Shown piece by piece: positions 51,604-62,100 of a stretch of 64,000 nt of DNA. The notes under the pieces are model-generated. The model was not told where the DNA came from. It made no database searches and saw only the letters and a list, made by a program, of their open reading frames with translations. The first letter of the stretch is position 1; every line of letters begins with the position of its first letter. The DNA is from Anthracocystis setariae (taxonomy: Eukaryota; Basidiomycota; Ustilaginomycetes; Ustilaginales; Ustilaginaceae), in assembly GCA_928724745.1 (NCBI GenBank), contig CAKMXJ010000032.1:744001-808000 (forward strand). The letters run 5' to 3'. Both the position numbers and the translations under genes were made by a program.

Positions 51604-52686
51604 ATGTCGTCTTCAACCTCAAATAGCTCTGCGTCTGGCTCGCAGAAGAAGCACAAGATCGCCATCGTCGGCTCCGGTAACTGGGGCTCCGCTATCGCCC
51701 GTATCGCCGGTCATAACACACAGCGTCATTCGGATCTCTTCGAACGCGAGGTTCAGATGTACGTCTACGAAGAGGACTACAAAGGCAAGCCGCTCTCGCA
51801 AGTCATCAACGAGACTCACGAAAATCCAAAGTACCTGCCCGGCTGCAAGCTACCCGATAATGTCGTCGCTAATCCGGATCCGGTGGACGCTGTCGTGGGT
51901 GCAACTATGCTGGTCTTTGTGCTCCCGCATCAGTTTATTCGAGGCATATGCAAGCAGTTGAAGGGCAAAATCAGCCCGGATGCACACGCCATTTCCATGA
52001 TCAAGGGAGTCGAAGTCAAGGACGGTAAGATCTCCATCTTTGCCGATGTGATTCAGGAAGCGCTCGGCATCTCTTGCTCGGCTCTTTCCGGTGCCAACAT
52101 CGCCAATGAGGTGGCACAGGACAAGTTCTCGGAAACCACTATCGGGCACCGTGCTGATGCCAAGGGACGCGAAAACGCAGAGTTGTTCTTCAAGCTGTTC
52201 GACACGCCGACGTTCAAGGTGGGGATCATCGAGGATGTTGCCGGTGTCAGTCTGTGCGGTGCGCTGAAGAATGTGGTTGCTATCGCCGCTGGATTCACCG
52301 ACGGGCTTGGGTGGGGTGACAATGCTAAGGCTGCAGTCATGAGGATTGGATTGATGGAGATGAAGAGGTTCAGCGAGGAGTTCTTTGATGGGATCAAGCC
52401 AGAGACGTTTACGGAGACGTCGGCTGGTGTTGCGGATTTGATCACGACGTGCATGGGCGGAAGGAATCGAAAGTGCGCCGAAGCGTTCGTCAAGACTGGC
52501 AAGTCTTTTGACCAGCTCGAGAAGGAGTTGCTTAATGGTCAAAAGCTACAGGGTACCGAGACTGCTCGTGAAGTGCACGAGCTGCTCGAGGCCAGAGGCA
52601 AGGTGGATGACTACCCGCTTTTCAAGGCTGTCTATTCGATTGCATACGAAGGCATCGATGCCCACGACCTTACTAGCCGCTTATAA
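51604..52686 (+). CDS. GPD1: NAD+-dependent glycerol-3-phosphate dehydrogenase, with C-terminal SRL
   Basis: The 360-residue enzyme reduces dihydroxyacetone phosphate to glycerol-3-phosphate, the first step of glycerol and phospholipid synthesis and a route of NADH reoxidation. It shows the Rossmann motif GSGNWG (23-28), the family stretches FVLPHQFI and SMIKGVEV, then SGANIANEVA, the catalytic-lysine region CGALKNVVAIAAGFTDGLGWGDNAKAA (quoted here in part: GALKNVVAIAAGF) and GGRNRKCAEAF. The C-terminus is SRL, a likely peroxisomal PTS1 signal. The longest frame starts with TTG at 51244; the ATG at 51604 fits the usual length. There is no intron in the coding part. An AATAAA lies 13 bases past the stop. 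Confidence 0.95.
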   Translation: MSSSTSNSSASGSQKKHKIAIVGSGNWGSAIARIAGHNTQRHSDLFEREVQMYVYEEDYKGKPLSQVINETHENPKYLPGCKLPDNVVANPDPVDAVVGATMLVFVLPHQFIRGICKQLKGKISPDAHAISMIKGVEVKDGKISIFADVIQEALGISCSALSGANIANEVAQDKFSETTIGHRADAKGRENAELFFKLFDTPTFKVGIIEDVAGVSLCGALKNVVAIAAGFTDGLGWGDNAKAAVMRIGLMEMKRFSEEFFDGIKPETFTETSAGVADLITTCMGGRNRKCAEAFVKTGKSFDQLEKELLNGQKLQGTETAREVHELLEARGKVDDYPLFKAVYSIAYEGIDAHDLTSRL

Positions 52687-52698
52687 GAATCGTAACTG

Positions 52699-52704
52699 AA
52701 TAAA
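52699..52704 (+). terminator. polyadenylation-signal-like AATAAA
   Basis: A canonical hexamer lies 13 bases after the GPD1 stop. Fungal 3' ends do not strictly need it. Confidence 0.35.
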
Positions 52705-52886
52705 CTCGTCATCCGCCTCGATATGCATCAGGATTGTCGTACACCCCTCACAACACATATTTTCAGACCCTCATATGTAGATTCGGCCGTCTCCACTGCT
52801 TTATGTGACAGATTCACCATTGCTGGTCTCAGAGTCAAGTGCTGAGAAAGTCCTAGAGTGATTACAAGATGTGCAGATTTGCAGAT

Positions 52887-54622
52887 CTACGTGCGTGACG
52901 ATGACATGACACTGGTAACGCTTGCCCATCCTGGCTCGTACTCGTCATCGCTGGCATCTAAATCTGCGGCCGAAAGGACCGTGCCAGGCGGCGGGCGGCG
53001 AAGTCGTTGTGACTGACTCTTTGTGCGTCCAATAGCGATGGCTTGACGAGCTTTCTCGGCAGCGCTCACCGAAGGACTCAGAGAGGTATTCCCGTTCGAC
53101 GTGGCTCTAAACAATGGACTTCTGGATGGAGAGCTCGCTGCTGGGGACGAAGCGGGCTGGGCCAAAGGGGCTTTGACCGCATCAGGACCGACTTCCTTGG
53201 CTTCAGCCACCTCATCGCGAGGCACCAGCAATCCAGGTCCACGAACTTGATGAGCCGCTGGATCTAGTGGGTCGACACGACCAGATTCGGTCCTTTCCAC
53301 CTGAGCTCGCTGAGGTAGCGAGCCGGGAGCAGAGTATTCGGCAGGCGGGAGTTTGACTTGACTTCTGCCCCCGAGCCTTGCTGCCTCCACGTCACGGTCG
53401 ACATCGGGCTTGCCGTAGCCCTGCACCCAGGGCTCCTGCTCGTTGCCTTTCGCCGACTGGCTCTGAACAGCAAGGATTTTGCTCGTGTCGATTGGTTTGG
53501 GAATTTGACCTGCCAGATCCGAAGGGCCAGGAGCGATCCAGGTGTCTTGATCAGCGTCCTTGGAATTCTCTGACAATTCCAAGTCGCGCGCTCGCTGGCG
53601 GATGCGCTCCACATCGTCCGCGGATCGACCATGAACTCCAATCTCGATCGAGGTATCGGGCGTTGCGTCTGCACCCTCGAAAGCATTGTTGATCTTTGGT
53701 GCAGGCTTCGGTGTCGAAGAGGGAGCCTCAGGGAATTCCGGAATGGTCGAAATGGCTGGCGCCTCGGGAAGGCCTGACGCTGCCTGGATTTTGCCGAGGT
53801 CAATTTCGGCCGTAGGTGTGTCTGGCAGCTTGGGAAGCGCTTCAGCTTGATGGCTGGAGGTCTGGTTGCCGAAGATCTGTCCCTTGAGTGTGTTAGGGGC
53901 CTCGTCGGTTTGTGCTGCGGCTGGAGGTCGATTTCTACCTGTCAGGACCAGGTCGTCATCAAGTTCGGCAAAAGCGTCCCTTCCTGTGCCATGTACGATG
54001 TTGTCCGAGGCACCTCGCTGCATGCGAGTCACGCCAAAGCTCGTGGATCGTGCTCCGTTTCCAAGGAAAGCGCCGCCGGTCATCTGTGGTCGTAGCGATG
54101 CCGATGAAGGGTCTCCCCATCCACCGCCAGCACCAGCGCCGAGCCAGACGCCGCCTGTCATCTGAGGTCGAAGCACACCCTCGCCCCAAGCGCCTGTGCC
54201 CTTGCCAGCGCTTGTTCCAGGGAATTGGCGCCGAGCCTGGCGGATCTCAGGGTTCGGGGCCGGAGACCCAAACGAGCTCCGGGGCATGACTGGCTTTTCA
54301 TCGCTAAATTGAAACTTTGCGATACGATCGCGTACCGCATTGGCGCCAGAGAGAGGCGAGCTGCCCGATGGGGAACGGGATGGACTGTCTCCAGGGCTGA
54401 GTCGACCAGTTGGTGATGTTGGACCGGGTGGTGAGAGGTTGTTGGATTTGGCTGAACTCGAAGTCTTTCTCTGCAGAGCGGCGATACGCTCCGAAAGGCT
54501 CACGCCTGCCTTGGGTGCGGGGACTGCTCTTTCGCCGGACCTATGTGAAATGGTTCGCAGACGACAAAGGTAAGCAACATGCTTCACTCATTCGGTCGGG
54601 ATGATGCATTCATCACTTACAT
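52887..54622 (-). CDS. orphan protein with two Prk1-type LxxQxTG motifs
   Basis: Exon 2 is 54540-52887 and exon 1 contributes only the bases AT (54622-54621). The 80-nt intron (GTAAGT...CATAG, 54541-54620) splits the start codon AT|G, giving 551 residues beginning MSGERAVPAPKAG. Upstream of the intron the frame offers no better ATG. The protein is disordered and Pro/Ser-rich. Two short helices, SERIAALQRK and VRDRIAKFQ, occur near 17-26 and 70-78. LRPQMTGG appears twice (124-131 and 150-157), each matching LxxQxTG, the consensus phosphorylated by the actin-regulating kinases Prk1/Ark1. The C-terminus is acidic (LDASDDEYEPGW). It could be an endocytic or actin-patch scaffold of the Aim21/Bbc1 kind, but I recognise no family domain. 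Confidence 0.65.
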
Positions 54623-55987
54623 TATTTCGAGTGTGGAAGCTTCTCAGAGTCAGCCTGCCTGTACAAGCTTGCTGCGGGTCGGTCGTGGAAAGGCTTCAGC
54701 CTCAGAAGCTGAGCAGTAGCGTTGGTTGGAACGAGGGTCAAATGCGAAGCTGAAATCCAATGGTGGCCTTTTAAAGCAGCCTTGAAGGTAGTTGAATGCG
54801 AGATCTCTGCCTCCAACGTAGCCGATGAAGATTGGCTAGGTTCTGATATCCTCGTCGGAATCGAAGGCAATGAGGGGTAAGCGATACTCGACAGAACAGC
54901 TGCGAGGCTAAGGAAGCGTGGCAGAGGCTAGGGTGAACCGAGATGGGAACAATCGGTTCGTGATGCAAGCCAAAGTTGGAGCCGAAGAGAGGCGTAGCAG
55001 GTCCAAGTTGAGGCGGACGCTTCCAACTTGGGATGCTGAAGCACAGGTAAGAGGCGAAGGTAGTGTGGTCTTTACGAGTCTCTGAGTTGGCCTGACTGCA
55101 CTTGGAAGAACGCTCAAGAGAGTGGATCGCTACCTCATCCAAGGAGGCCTGATGGCGCGTGCAGGCAAGCGGAAAGCATTCACAGCTGCGCGAATGCGTG
55201 CGTGTTGCGCCTCCGCTAGAACCAATTGTGCACTCGGTGGGAAAAAGTCTGTGAGTGCAACAGCACGGTCTCGCGCAACTCGCAGATTCAAGGTGCGAAA
55301 ATGTTAGTCCGAGGAGCGTCCGGGGGAAAATAGAGCGGCTGAAAGGGGAGGCGCTGCTGCATCCCCAGACGTTTTGCTGCTTGACCGTTGTTCGCTTCGG
55401 TGTCGGAGCATCCGACAGACCCCCAAAACCGCATAATTGTGCTGTCTCAGAAGCATCAGGCAGCGCCAGTCAGTCATGTAGTAGTTGGTGCATCCAGTCA
55501 AGGAAGATAGCTTGAACTCACGGCCCTTCGACTCGTGGTAGTTATGCGGCAGACCCTTGCAAGGGACGGGGCGTAACAGAGCGAAATTACACGCAAGCTG
55601 GCTGCGAGACTCCTGCGAGATTGACAGAGTGGCACGCAAGCACGCACTAAAGGGAACCTGATTTCGCGTGGGGGGGGGCAGACGGCGGTCAGAGACTGAG
55701 AGGTCGCTGTGTCGATGTGGATCCCGCCCGACCGAGCTTTGGCCATGCATTTCTAGCGACCAGTTAGGTTTCAGCACATGCAGCTAACTCTGATTATTGA
55801 TTCACAGCACACACCGGCAAACGCACTCTTCCAAACGGTGCTACATCTTCCTTGACACCCTCAACCTCATTAGGCAAAGACCTCATCAATCCACGACGAC
55901 TCACAGCTATCGACATTGACAACCTCGATCCAGCGCTTGCAGTCAGAATTTGCCCTTGATCCGAATCCAAGCCCGTCGGAGATCGCG
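54623..55987. promoter_or_regulatory. divergent region orphan gene/SEC2
   Basis: About 1.4 kb. The first few hundred bases are the 5' leader exon of the minus-strand gene. The Sec2 frame is open upstream from 55916 but has no ATG there. A run of nine G near 55670 is present. No other gene is supported. Confidence 0.4.
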
Positions 55988-58900
55988 ATGTCGATGGACA
56001 GTGGAGCTGAGCAAGCACATTCGGAAGGCAGCAAGACGGAAGTTCCCGAAGCTGCTGCTTTAGAAAATCAGCTGCAGAGGATGGATCCGGAATCAATACT
56101 CGCCGACGAGGCCAACCCTGAAGAAGTACTCGGCAACGAAAGTTCAGCCAAAACTGCTGCTAATCACGCTGCCGACCAGAACGAGGACGACGAGGCATCC
56201 GCACTCAAGCGTGCTTCGGCTGCTTCCGCCATCTTCAGCCAAGGACACTCCGACGATCACAGCAGCATCCCGCCCGCGGAGCTCAAGACCATAGCCATGG
56301 GCAACAAGCCAGTCGCTGTCGAGTCAGTTGACGAAGAAATGTCTACAGAGGCACTCAAGGCTCAAGTCAAGGACTTGACCAATCAGGTGACCGGACTGAA
56401 CGAAAAGCTCGTCAAGTCGTTCAACCGCATCGCTGACCTCGAAGATGACTATTCAGACGCCCAGGAGCAGGTTCGAACCATGTCGGCCAGGATCAAAGAG
56501 CTCGAAAAGGAGCGATCCGAGCACTTGGATGCTCTCAACACGGGTCTCTTGGTTGAGAAGGCACATGTCAGCAGTGAGATGCAGAGAATGATGGACAGGG
56601 TCATCGAGGAGACTGCGCAACGTGGCAAGGCAGAGAGTGACAAAAGCAAAATCGAGGCTGAGCTAGATGAGCTCAGCTCGAGTCTCTTCAGCGAGGCCAA
56701 CAAGATGGTGGCTGTTGAGCGGCTTTCTAGGGCGAGGGCCGAGGAGAAAAGCCGCAACATGGAGGAAAGGCTCAAGGACACGGAAGGTATCATGCTGGAG
56801 CAGCAGAAAGTGCTTGCAGACCTTCAACGCCAAGTCGAGAACCTGCAACTCGGTTCGGATTCGAAGAAGATCGGTGATGATGGTGCATCCATCGCATCCA
56901 AGGAGAGCGAAGCCGTCAGCTTCCACCGTATCAAAACCTCGTCTCTCGTCCGATCCATCTCGCAGAGGACGGCTACGCAAGAGCGTAAGCACAAGCCCCA
57001 TGCCAATCTTTCGGCAGAGGCTCGTCTCTTAATCAACACTGTCCCATACCAAGAATTCCGATCCTTCATCGCGCATCTGCGCAAACTTCGCCGGCAGCTC
57101 GCACCCTTCTACAATTACCCGCTGCCTGGCGCACGTGATTCGCATAGTGGCACACCTACGCCTCGCACAGCTTCTCCAGCACTCCAGCAGTCGGCAGGAG
57201 GCGTAAGCACGCTCAACCCATCGTCCGCAGCCTACAGCCAAGGACTCGGTGGCACCTACTCATCTAGCTCGTCGCCTTTCGCCATCAGCGGCCTGAGCCG
57301 GCACCGCGACTACCCGACCCTGCCCTCGAACGTAGAAAATCTCGTGTCCTTACCGAGTCAATTGTCGCTTCCCTTCATCAAGCGCTCACAGGAGGAGGAC
57401 GTTGAACCATGCGTACGTCTCGACTTTGCGCCGGGTCTCAACTGGCTCTCAAGGCGCCAAGCCAACACTGCTATTCTCGATGGCAACCTTGTGATCGAGC
57501 CGATCTTCTCCGGCAGCACAACCATCGACGAAGACGCTATTCGCAGAGAGAATGCGCATCTGCCGCCCGCGGCTTGTGCGATGTGTGGTATCCAAGTCAT
57601 CAATGTGCCCTTGCCAGGAGGTGTTGCGGCGACGGCTCTTTCTGCCGAGCAAGGTGGCAAGACCTCTCTCGTACCCAGCAGCATTGCAAACGCAACGTCG
57701 AGCTGGGCCAGCTCAGCGGCGAGCTCCTTGGGATCGATTACAGGAAGCAGCAGCGGAAGCAATGCAGGGACACTGACGCCAAGGCCATCCAGTCGGAGTC
57801 TGTTCAGCTCGTTCAGGCGAACAGCTTCTAACACTAAGCCAGTAGAGCCAGAAGCCATTGCTGCACCATCACCGTCGGCGGCTGAGACCGAAGCCAGTTC
57901 TGAATTGCCGCAAGCGTCTTTGGCGCCGAGGCAGCTGCGTGTGCCGACCCATATCTTCAGGATCAACGAAAGCGGAACCACACGCTATCTGCTCTGCCCG
58001 CATCACTGTCTCCTTCGTCTTCGCGCAGCCTGCCAGTTCTGGGGCTTTATTCGAAATCTCGAACGCTCGGTGGTACTCGAGGGCAAGTTCATGCCTGAAG
58101 AACAACTGGCGGCTGGCGCCGCAAGCTCATCTTCGCTTGATTTGCCCAAGGTGGACGCCGCCGCAAGGAGCGAGCAGGTCGAGACGCTCGAGAAGGCTGT
58201 AGCTGAGGCCGAGGAGAAGGAAGCAGAACCTGCGATACCGGAGAGCGACGAGGCTGCCGAAACCGGAGCAGTGGTTGACAAGGCGGAGCTTGGTGCGGCT
58301 GAAGGCGACAAGACCGAAGCTGAGAAGATCAAGGAGAGCGTGCTTAAGGAGTCTGCCGAACCAGTCGATGAAGCCGCATCAGAAAAGCTCGCTGTGGTTG
58401 AGGCTGAAGCCGAGGCAAGTAAAGGAAGCGAGGCTGCCGAAGGCGAAACAGCTGGGGACGATGAGAAGAAGCCTGCTGCAGAAAACGATGACTTCGCCGA
58501 TGCGCCTTCGTCACCGACCGTGGAGAAGGCAGAGCATGCTGAAGAGAAGGAAGAGGAGAAGAAGAAAGAGGATATCGTGGAAGAAGCAGTCAAGGAAGAG
58601 AACACCAAAGAGGCCGAGAAGAGCCAAGAGGAGGCTGAGACCACCGAGGCCTCGGCTGAGCCAGCGGCTGAGGTATCGACAGAGACCAATGAGTCCGCTG
58701 CCGAGGCTGTTGCTACCGAGAAGGCCCCTGACGCCGCTTCAAGCACTGAGACTGATCCACTCCCGGCTGCGCCGCGCCTTCCGCCGCGCTCAGCAGCTCG
58801 TGGTCCTGTCATTCCTCCTCGTCGCCACGTCTCCACCGAGCAAGGCCCGATCCAACCGCTTCCGCGCGCTCCCACGCCCGCTCCAGTCCCCACAGCACTC

Positions 58901-59011
58901 TACTTGGCCAACTTGGACAGCATGGAGTGGGAAGACAAGATGTGGACCGAAGTCACCAAGCTCAAGGAAGAGCTGTGGCGAGCCAGGATCGGCCTGATCA
59001 CCGACGACTGA
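55988..59011 (+). CDS. SEC2: Rab GTPase exchange factor Sec2
   Basis: The 1007-residue protein contains the Sec2 coiled-coil GEF domain at about residues 121-294: ALKAQVKDLTNQVTGLNEKL through the diagnostic SSSLFSEANKMVAVERLSRA. In yeast this coiled coil opens the nucleotide site of Sec4 on secretory vesicles. A conserved C-terminal module follows at about 460-690: TLDFAPGL-like WLSRRQ, a CAMCG Cys pair, and YLLCPHHCLLRLRAACQFWGFIRNLERSVV, seen in filamentous-fungal Sec2 proteins. The tail (about 720-960) is a highly charged Glu/Ala/Lys repeat region, then Pro-rich. The longest frame begins with TTG at 55916; I use the ATG at 55988, though an upstream exon ending at a splice acceptor cannot be excluded. 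It should drive polar exocytosis at the hyphal tip (inference). Confidence 0.88.
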   Translation: MSMDSGAEQAHSEGSKTEVPEAAALENQLQRMDPESILADEANPEEVLGNESSAKTAANHAADQNEDDEASALKRASAASAIFSQGHSDDHSSIPPAELKTIAMGNKPVAVESVDEEMSTEALKAQVKDLTNQVTGLNEKLVKSFNRIADLEDDYSDAQEQVRTMSARIKELEKERSEHLDALNTGLLVEKAHVSSEMQRMMDRVIEETAQRGKAESDKSKIEAELDELSSSLFSEANKMVAVERLSRARAEEKSRNMEERLKDTEGIMLEQQKVLADLQRQVENLQLGSDSKKIGDDGASIASKESEAVSFHRIKTSSLVRSISQRTATQERKHKPHANLSAEARLLINTVPYQEFRSFIAHLRKLRRQLAPFYNYPLPGARDSHSGTPTPRTASPALQQSAGGVSTLNPSSAAYSQGLGGTYSSSSSPFAISGLSRHRDYPTLPSNVENLVSLPSQLSLPFIKRSQEEDVEPCVRLDFAPGLNWLSRRQANTAILDGNLVIEPIFSGSTTIDEDAIRRENAHLPPAACAMCGIQVINVPLPGGVAATALSAEQGGKTSLVPSSIANATSSWASSAASSLGSITGSSSGSNAGTLTPRPSSRSLFSSFRRTASNTKPVEPEAIAAPSPSAAETEASSELPQASLAPRQLRVPTHIFRINESGTTRYLLCPHHCLLRLRAACQFWGFIRNLERSVVLEGKFMPEEQLAAGAASSSSLDLPKVDAAARSEQVETLEKAVAEAEEKEAEPAIPESDEAAETGAVVDKAELGAAEGDKTEAEKIKESVLKESAEPVDEAASEKLAVVEAEAEASKGSEAAEGETAGDDEKKPAAENDDFADAPSSPTVEKAEHAEEKEEEKKKEDIVEEAVKEENTKEAEKSQEEAETTEASAEPAAEVSTETNESAAEAVATEKAPDAASSTETDPLPAAPRLPPRSAARGPVIPPRRHVSTEQGPIQPLPRAPTPAPVPTALYLANLDSMEWEDKMWTEVTKLKEELWRARIGLITDD

Positions 59012-59164
59012 GCTTTCTACACTTGTCTCGAGTCTTGCTTCATCTTGATCCGATCAAATACACAGCACGTTGAACACCAATTATACACAGTCTGTGAGAT
59101 CTTGCAAGACGACAACCGTCATTCGATAACTTATGAAATTGCCCCCAAAAATGGGCAAGTCGGG
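59012..59164. other. 153-bp convergent gap SEC2/Arf-GEF
   Basis: The stops are only 153 bases apart, so the two 3' UTRs probably overlap. Confidence 0.5.
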
Positions 59165-62100
59165 TCAATCAGTGTAATCATCGACGACGCCGAGCGCCAA
59201 CTCGGCCAACGCCTCATCGCCCTGCTTTATCATCCCCTCAACCTCGCGCTTCGCCTTGCGCTCTGCCTTCAACTCGCCACTCTTCCTCAACGCTTCTAGA
59301 TACGTCTGGTACTTGATCGACTCTTTGAGCAGATGGTTGCTCTTCCTCTCCCAATTGGCGCGAGCTTTGGCGTAGTTGGAAGCTTTGGGCGAGTAAAGTT
59401 GGAGCATGGGATGACGAAGTTGGTTATGAACACTGAGATCGGCATGGATGAGTTGCACCTGTTTCTCGAGTCTCGCCAGTTGGCGTTCTTCCGATAGCGT
59501 CGAAGCGATGGTCGACAGTTGCGGGATGCGCCATTCGTTGATAAACGTGCGTTCGTTCGACAGAACCCCGCCCTTTGAAGAGTTGCTTAACGTACCAACT
59601 CGCGAAGAGATGCTCGACGACGACGTCAGATCGCGACTCGATGGTGAAGGCGACGTAATGTAAGGTCGCGACGCCGCTGCTTTGGTGCTCTGCCCACTGC
59701 GAAGACTTTGTGCATCCCCATGCTGCTGCTGTGACGAGGAATTCGACCCATGCCCATGAACACTGGAACTTTGGTAGATGCTGCCATCCGGTGGATGACC
59801 CGACGAGCTGAAATTATCCAGCTCCTCATACTCATCATCCGAAGGCTGCGGAAGCACCTTGTTCCATCCATACTCCATATTGCTCACTCCGCCCGGTAGA
59901 GGCTCTTTCGACTGGCGCGCCGCCCAATAGTTGCACGTGCTGACCCACTCGTTGACCAACTCCTCGTGTCCCGTCTGGAAGAAGTACATCTTGCCCGAAG
60001 GCAAGGTAAGCGCAAACACGTGCGGCCTTTGCTTGTTGTACCCAGGCGGGGGCAGGGCATGGGCCAGCGAATGCGCAAGTGGAATCTCGCCCAAACACGT
60101 CGCGCTCGACAACCAATTTCCACCACCCAACGCTGCGGATGAACCAACACCACCGCTCGACTTCCCATTTGTCGCCGAAGAACCACCCCCCGCATCGAAC
60201 TTGAACATCGAGAGCATACCCTTGGACACCACTGCAAACACCTCTGTCCAACCCTTATCCTTTGCGCGCTTACCCTCGCTCTCCCAATACAACTTGCGCG
60301 TCAACGATCCCTCTTTCGCCCATGGCGGACCCGCAAGCGCAAGTGCATCATCATCATCCTCCTCATCCGTGCCAAACTCCTTCGAGGGCGTGCGAGGCGA
60401 AAGCCCGGCAACACTCGCTGCTGCTGCCTCTTCCTCCAAAGACTCTTTGATGATAGTCTGTGTCAAAGTGCTTGCAAAGCCGGGCGTTAGCGGAGGCGAG
60501 CGCACCCCAGTTTGATCGCAAAGAGGCTGCAAAGGTCGGCCCCAAGAATCGACCGAGGAACGCGAAGAGATCGGACTGATGGACGGGTCCGTTGGCGAGT
60601 TTGAGCTGAACCCACCGAGCAGTCCTTGGATTCCGCGGATCGACCCCCGCTTCAGTGCCATCATCCTATCGCTGCCCTTGCCCATCTTGCGCCTAGGACC
60701 GGCTGCCGAACTGATTGAGCCCTGCGAGCGCCCCGCCACAGTGCCTGACCCAGATTCAGGTGTCGGAAGCAGGATGCGCTCGTTTTTCACCGCCGCATAG
60801 ATCTCGCGGAGCAACGCTTCGACATCCGATTCTTTGCCTCTGGCCCCGCCCATGGCTGTGCCAGGGCGAGCGCTGTCTGGCAGCACTGCATCCGAGGACG
60901 ATTCCAGGTTGGTGTGACTCGAGTTCTGCTTCCGTAGACCTCCTCCAAGGTAGCTGCTGACACTGCTTCTTCGCGGGAAGGCATCCATGCTGCGCGACAT
61001 GTCGTTGTAAGCGACACTCAGACTGCTCCTACTGTCGTCCGGCACATCCGATGGGCTGCTCTCAGCTATCGCGCTGAGTGTATTGCGGACGAATTGCTGC
61101 CGTGTCATTCTCTCCTGCAGTTCTGCAATATGAAGATCCGTGTTGAGCAGCAAAATACTGAAGACGACCGAATGAATCACATCCGCGCTCCCAAACACCG
61201 AGTCGGTGTTGCACTCGAAGTATCGCTGCGAGAAGGCAGCAAGGATACGATCGATCTGCTGCGTCTCGGCACGCAAGAAAAGCTTGTCGCAAAGACGCCG
61301 GAAAGCCACATCAAGCCTGAGGCCGGTAAAGTCAAAGTTGTCAAAATAGAAAGTGCGAGCCGCACGATTCACCGTTCCGAGGCCACCGAGCCACTCAGCG
61401 ATCTTCTCTCGTTTCAAGAAACTTGCGTCTTCGTCCCAGCATTTGACGGCCAACTCTTGCGCGGATGCAGACGTCGCAGACGACTCTTCGTTGAGCGACC
61501 GCGGAGCGCCTTCAAGGCTGCTCCTGGAAGACGTTGGTAACGAAATGGGCGACGCGCTTCTTCCGATCGAGGCAGCGGAGAGAAGCGATGCATCCTTTTT
61601 GACGCTCCTGCAAGAAGCGGATTGCACGCGGCTGAGGCCGCCGTTGCGTCCTGGTCGCAACAACGATTGCTGCGACAGCTCGACGATTTTGGGCAGGGCC
61701 GATGAATTCAGTTCTGGCGACGTGGATGCAAGGATGATTGTCGTAGCGCCGCTAGCATCATCGAAGACCGATCGCTTCGTATCCAGACAAATGGTCTGAT
61801 CGGTAGCTTGATCAGAATTTGAGTGCTCGGATGCACCCTCTCGTTCCAGGGTGTCGGAACCAACGTGGTGATTGAGATCTTCGTTAGCGCGTTCGTGAGC
61901 CATATCAGGAGCAGCCTCGAAGCTCCTTTCATGGTCTTGCGAAGGCAAATTGAAAGACAGCGTAGTTGGATCAGCACTTTCGGCCGCTGTTTCGAAAGAT
62001 CTGGAACTAGTGAGACTGGCTGCCGAGTCAGCTGTGCGGCGATGCACATTCCGATCGGCGAGACGGTCGATTGAGTTGCGCTGACTGCTCCCAGCTGTAC

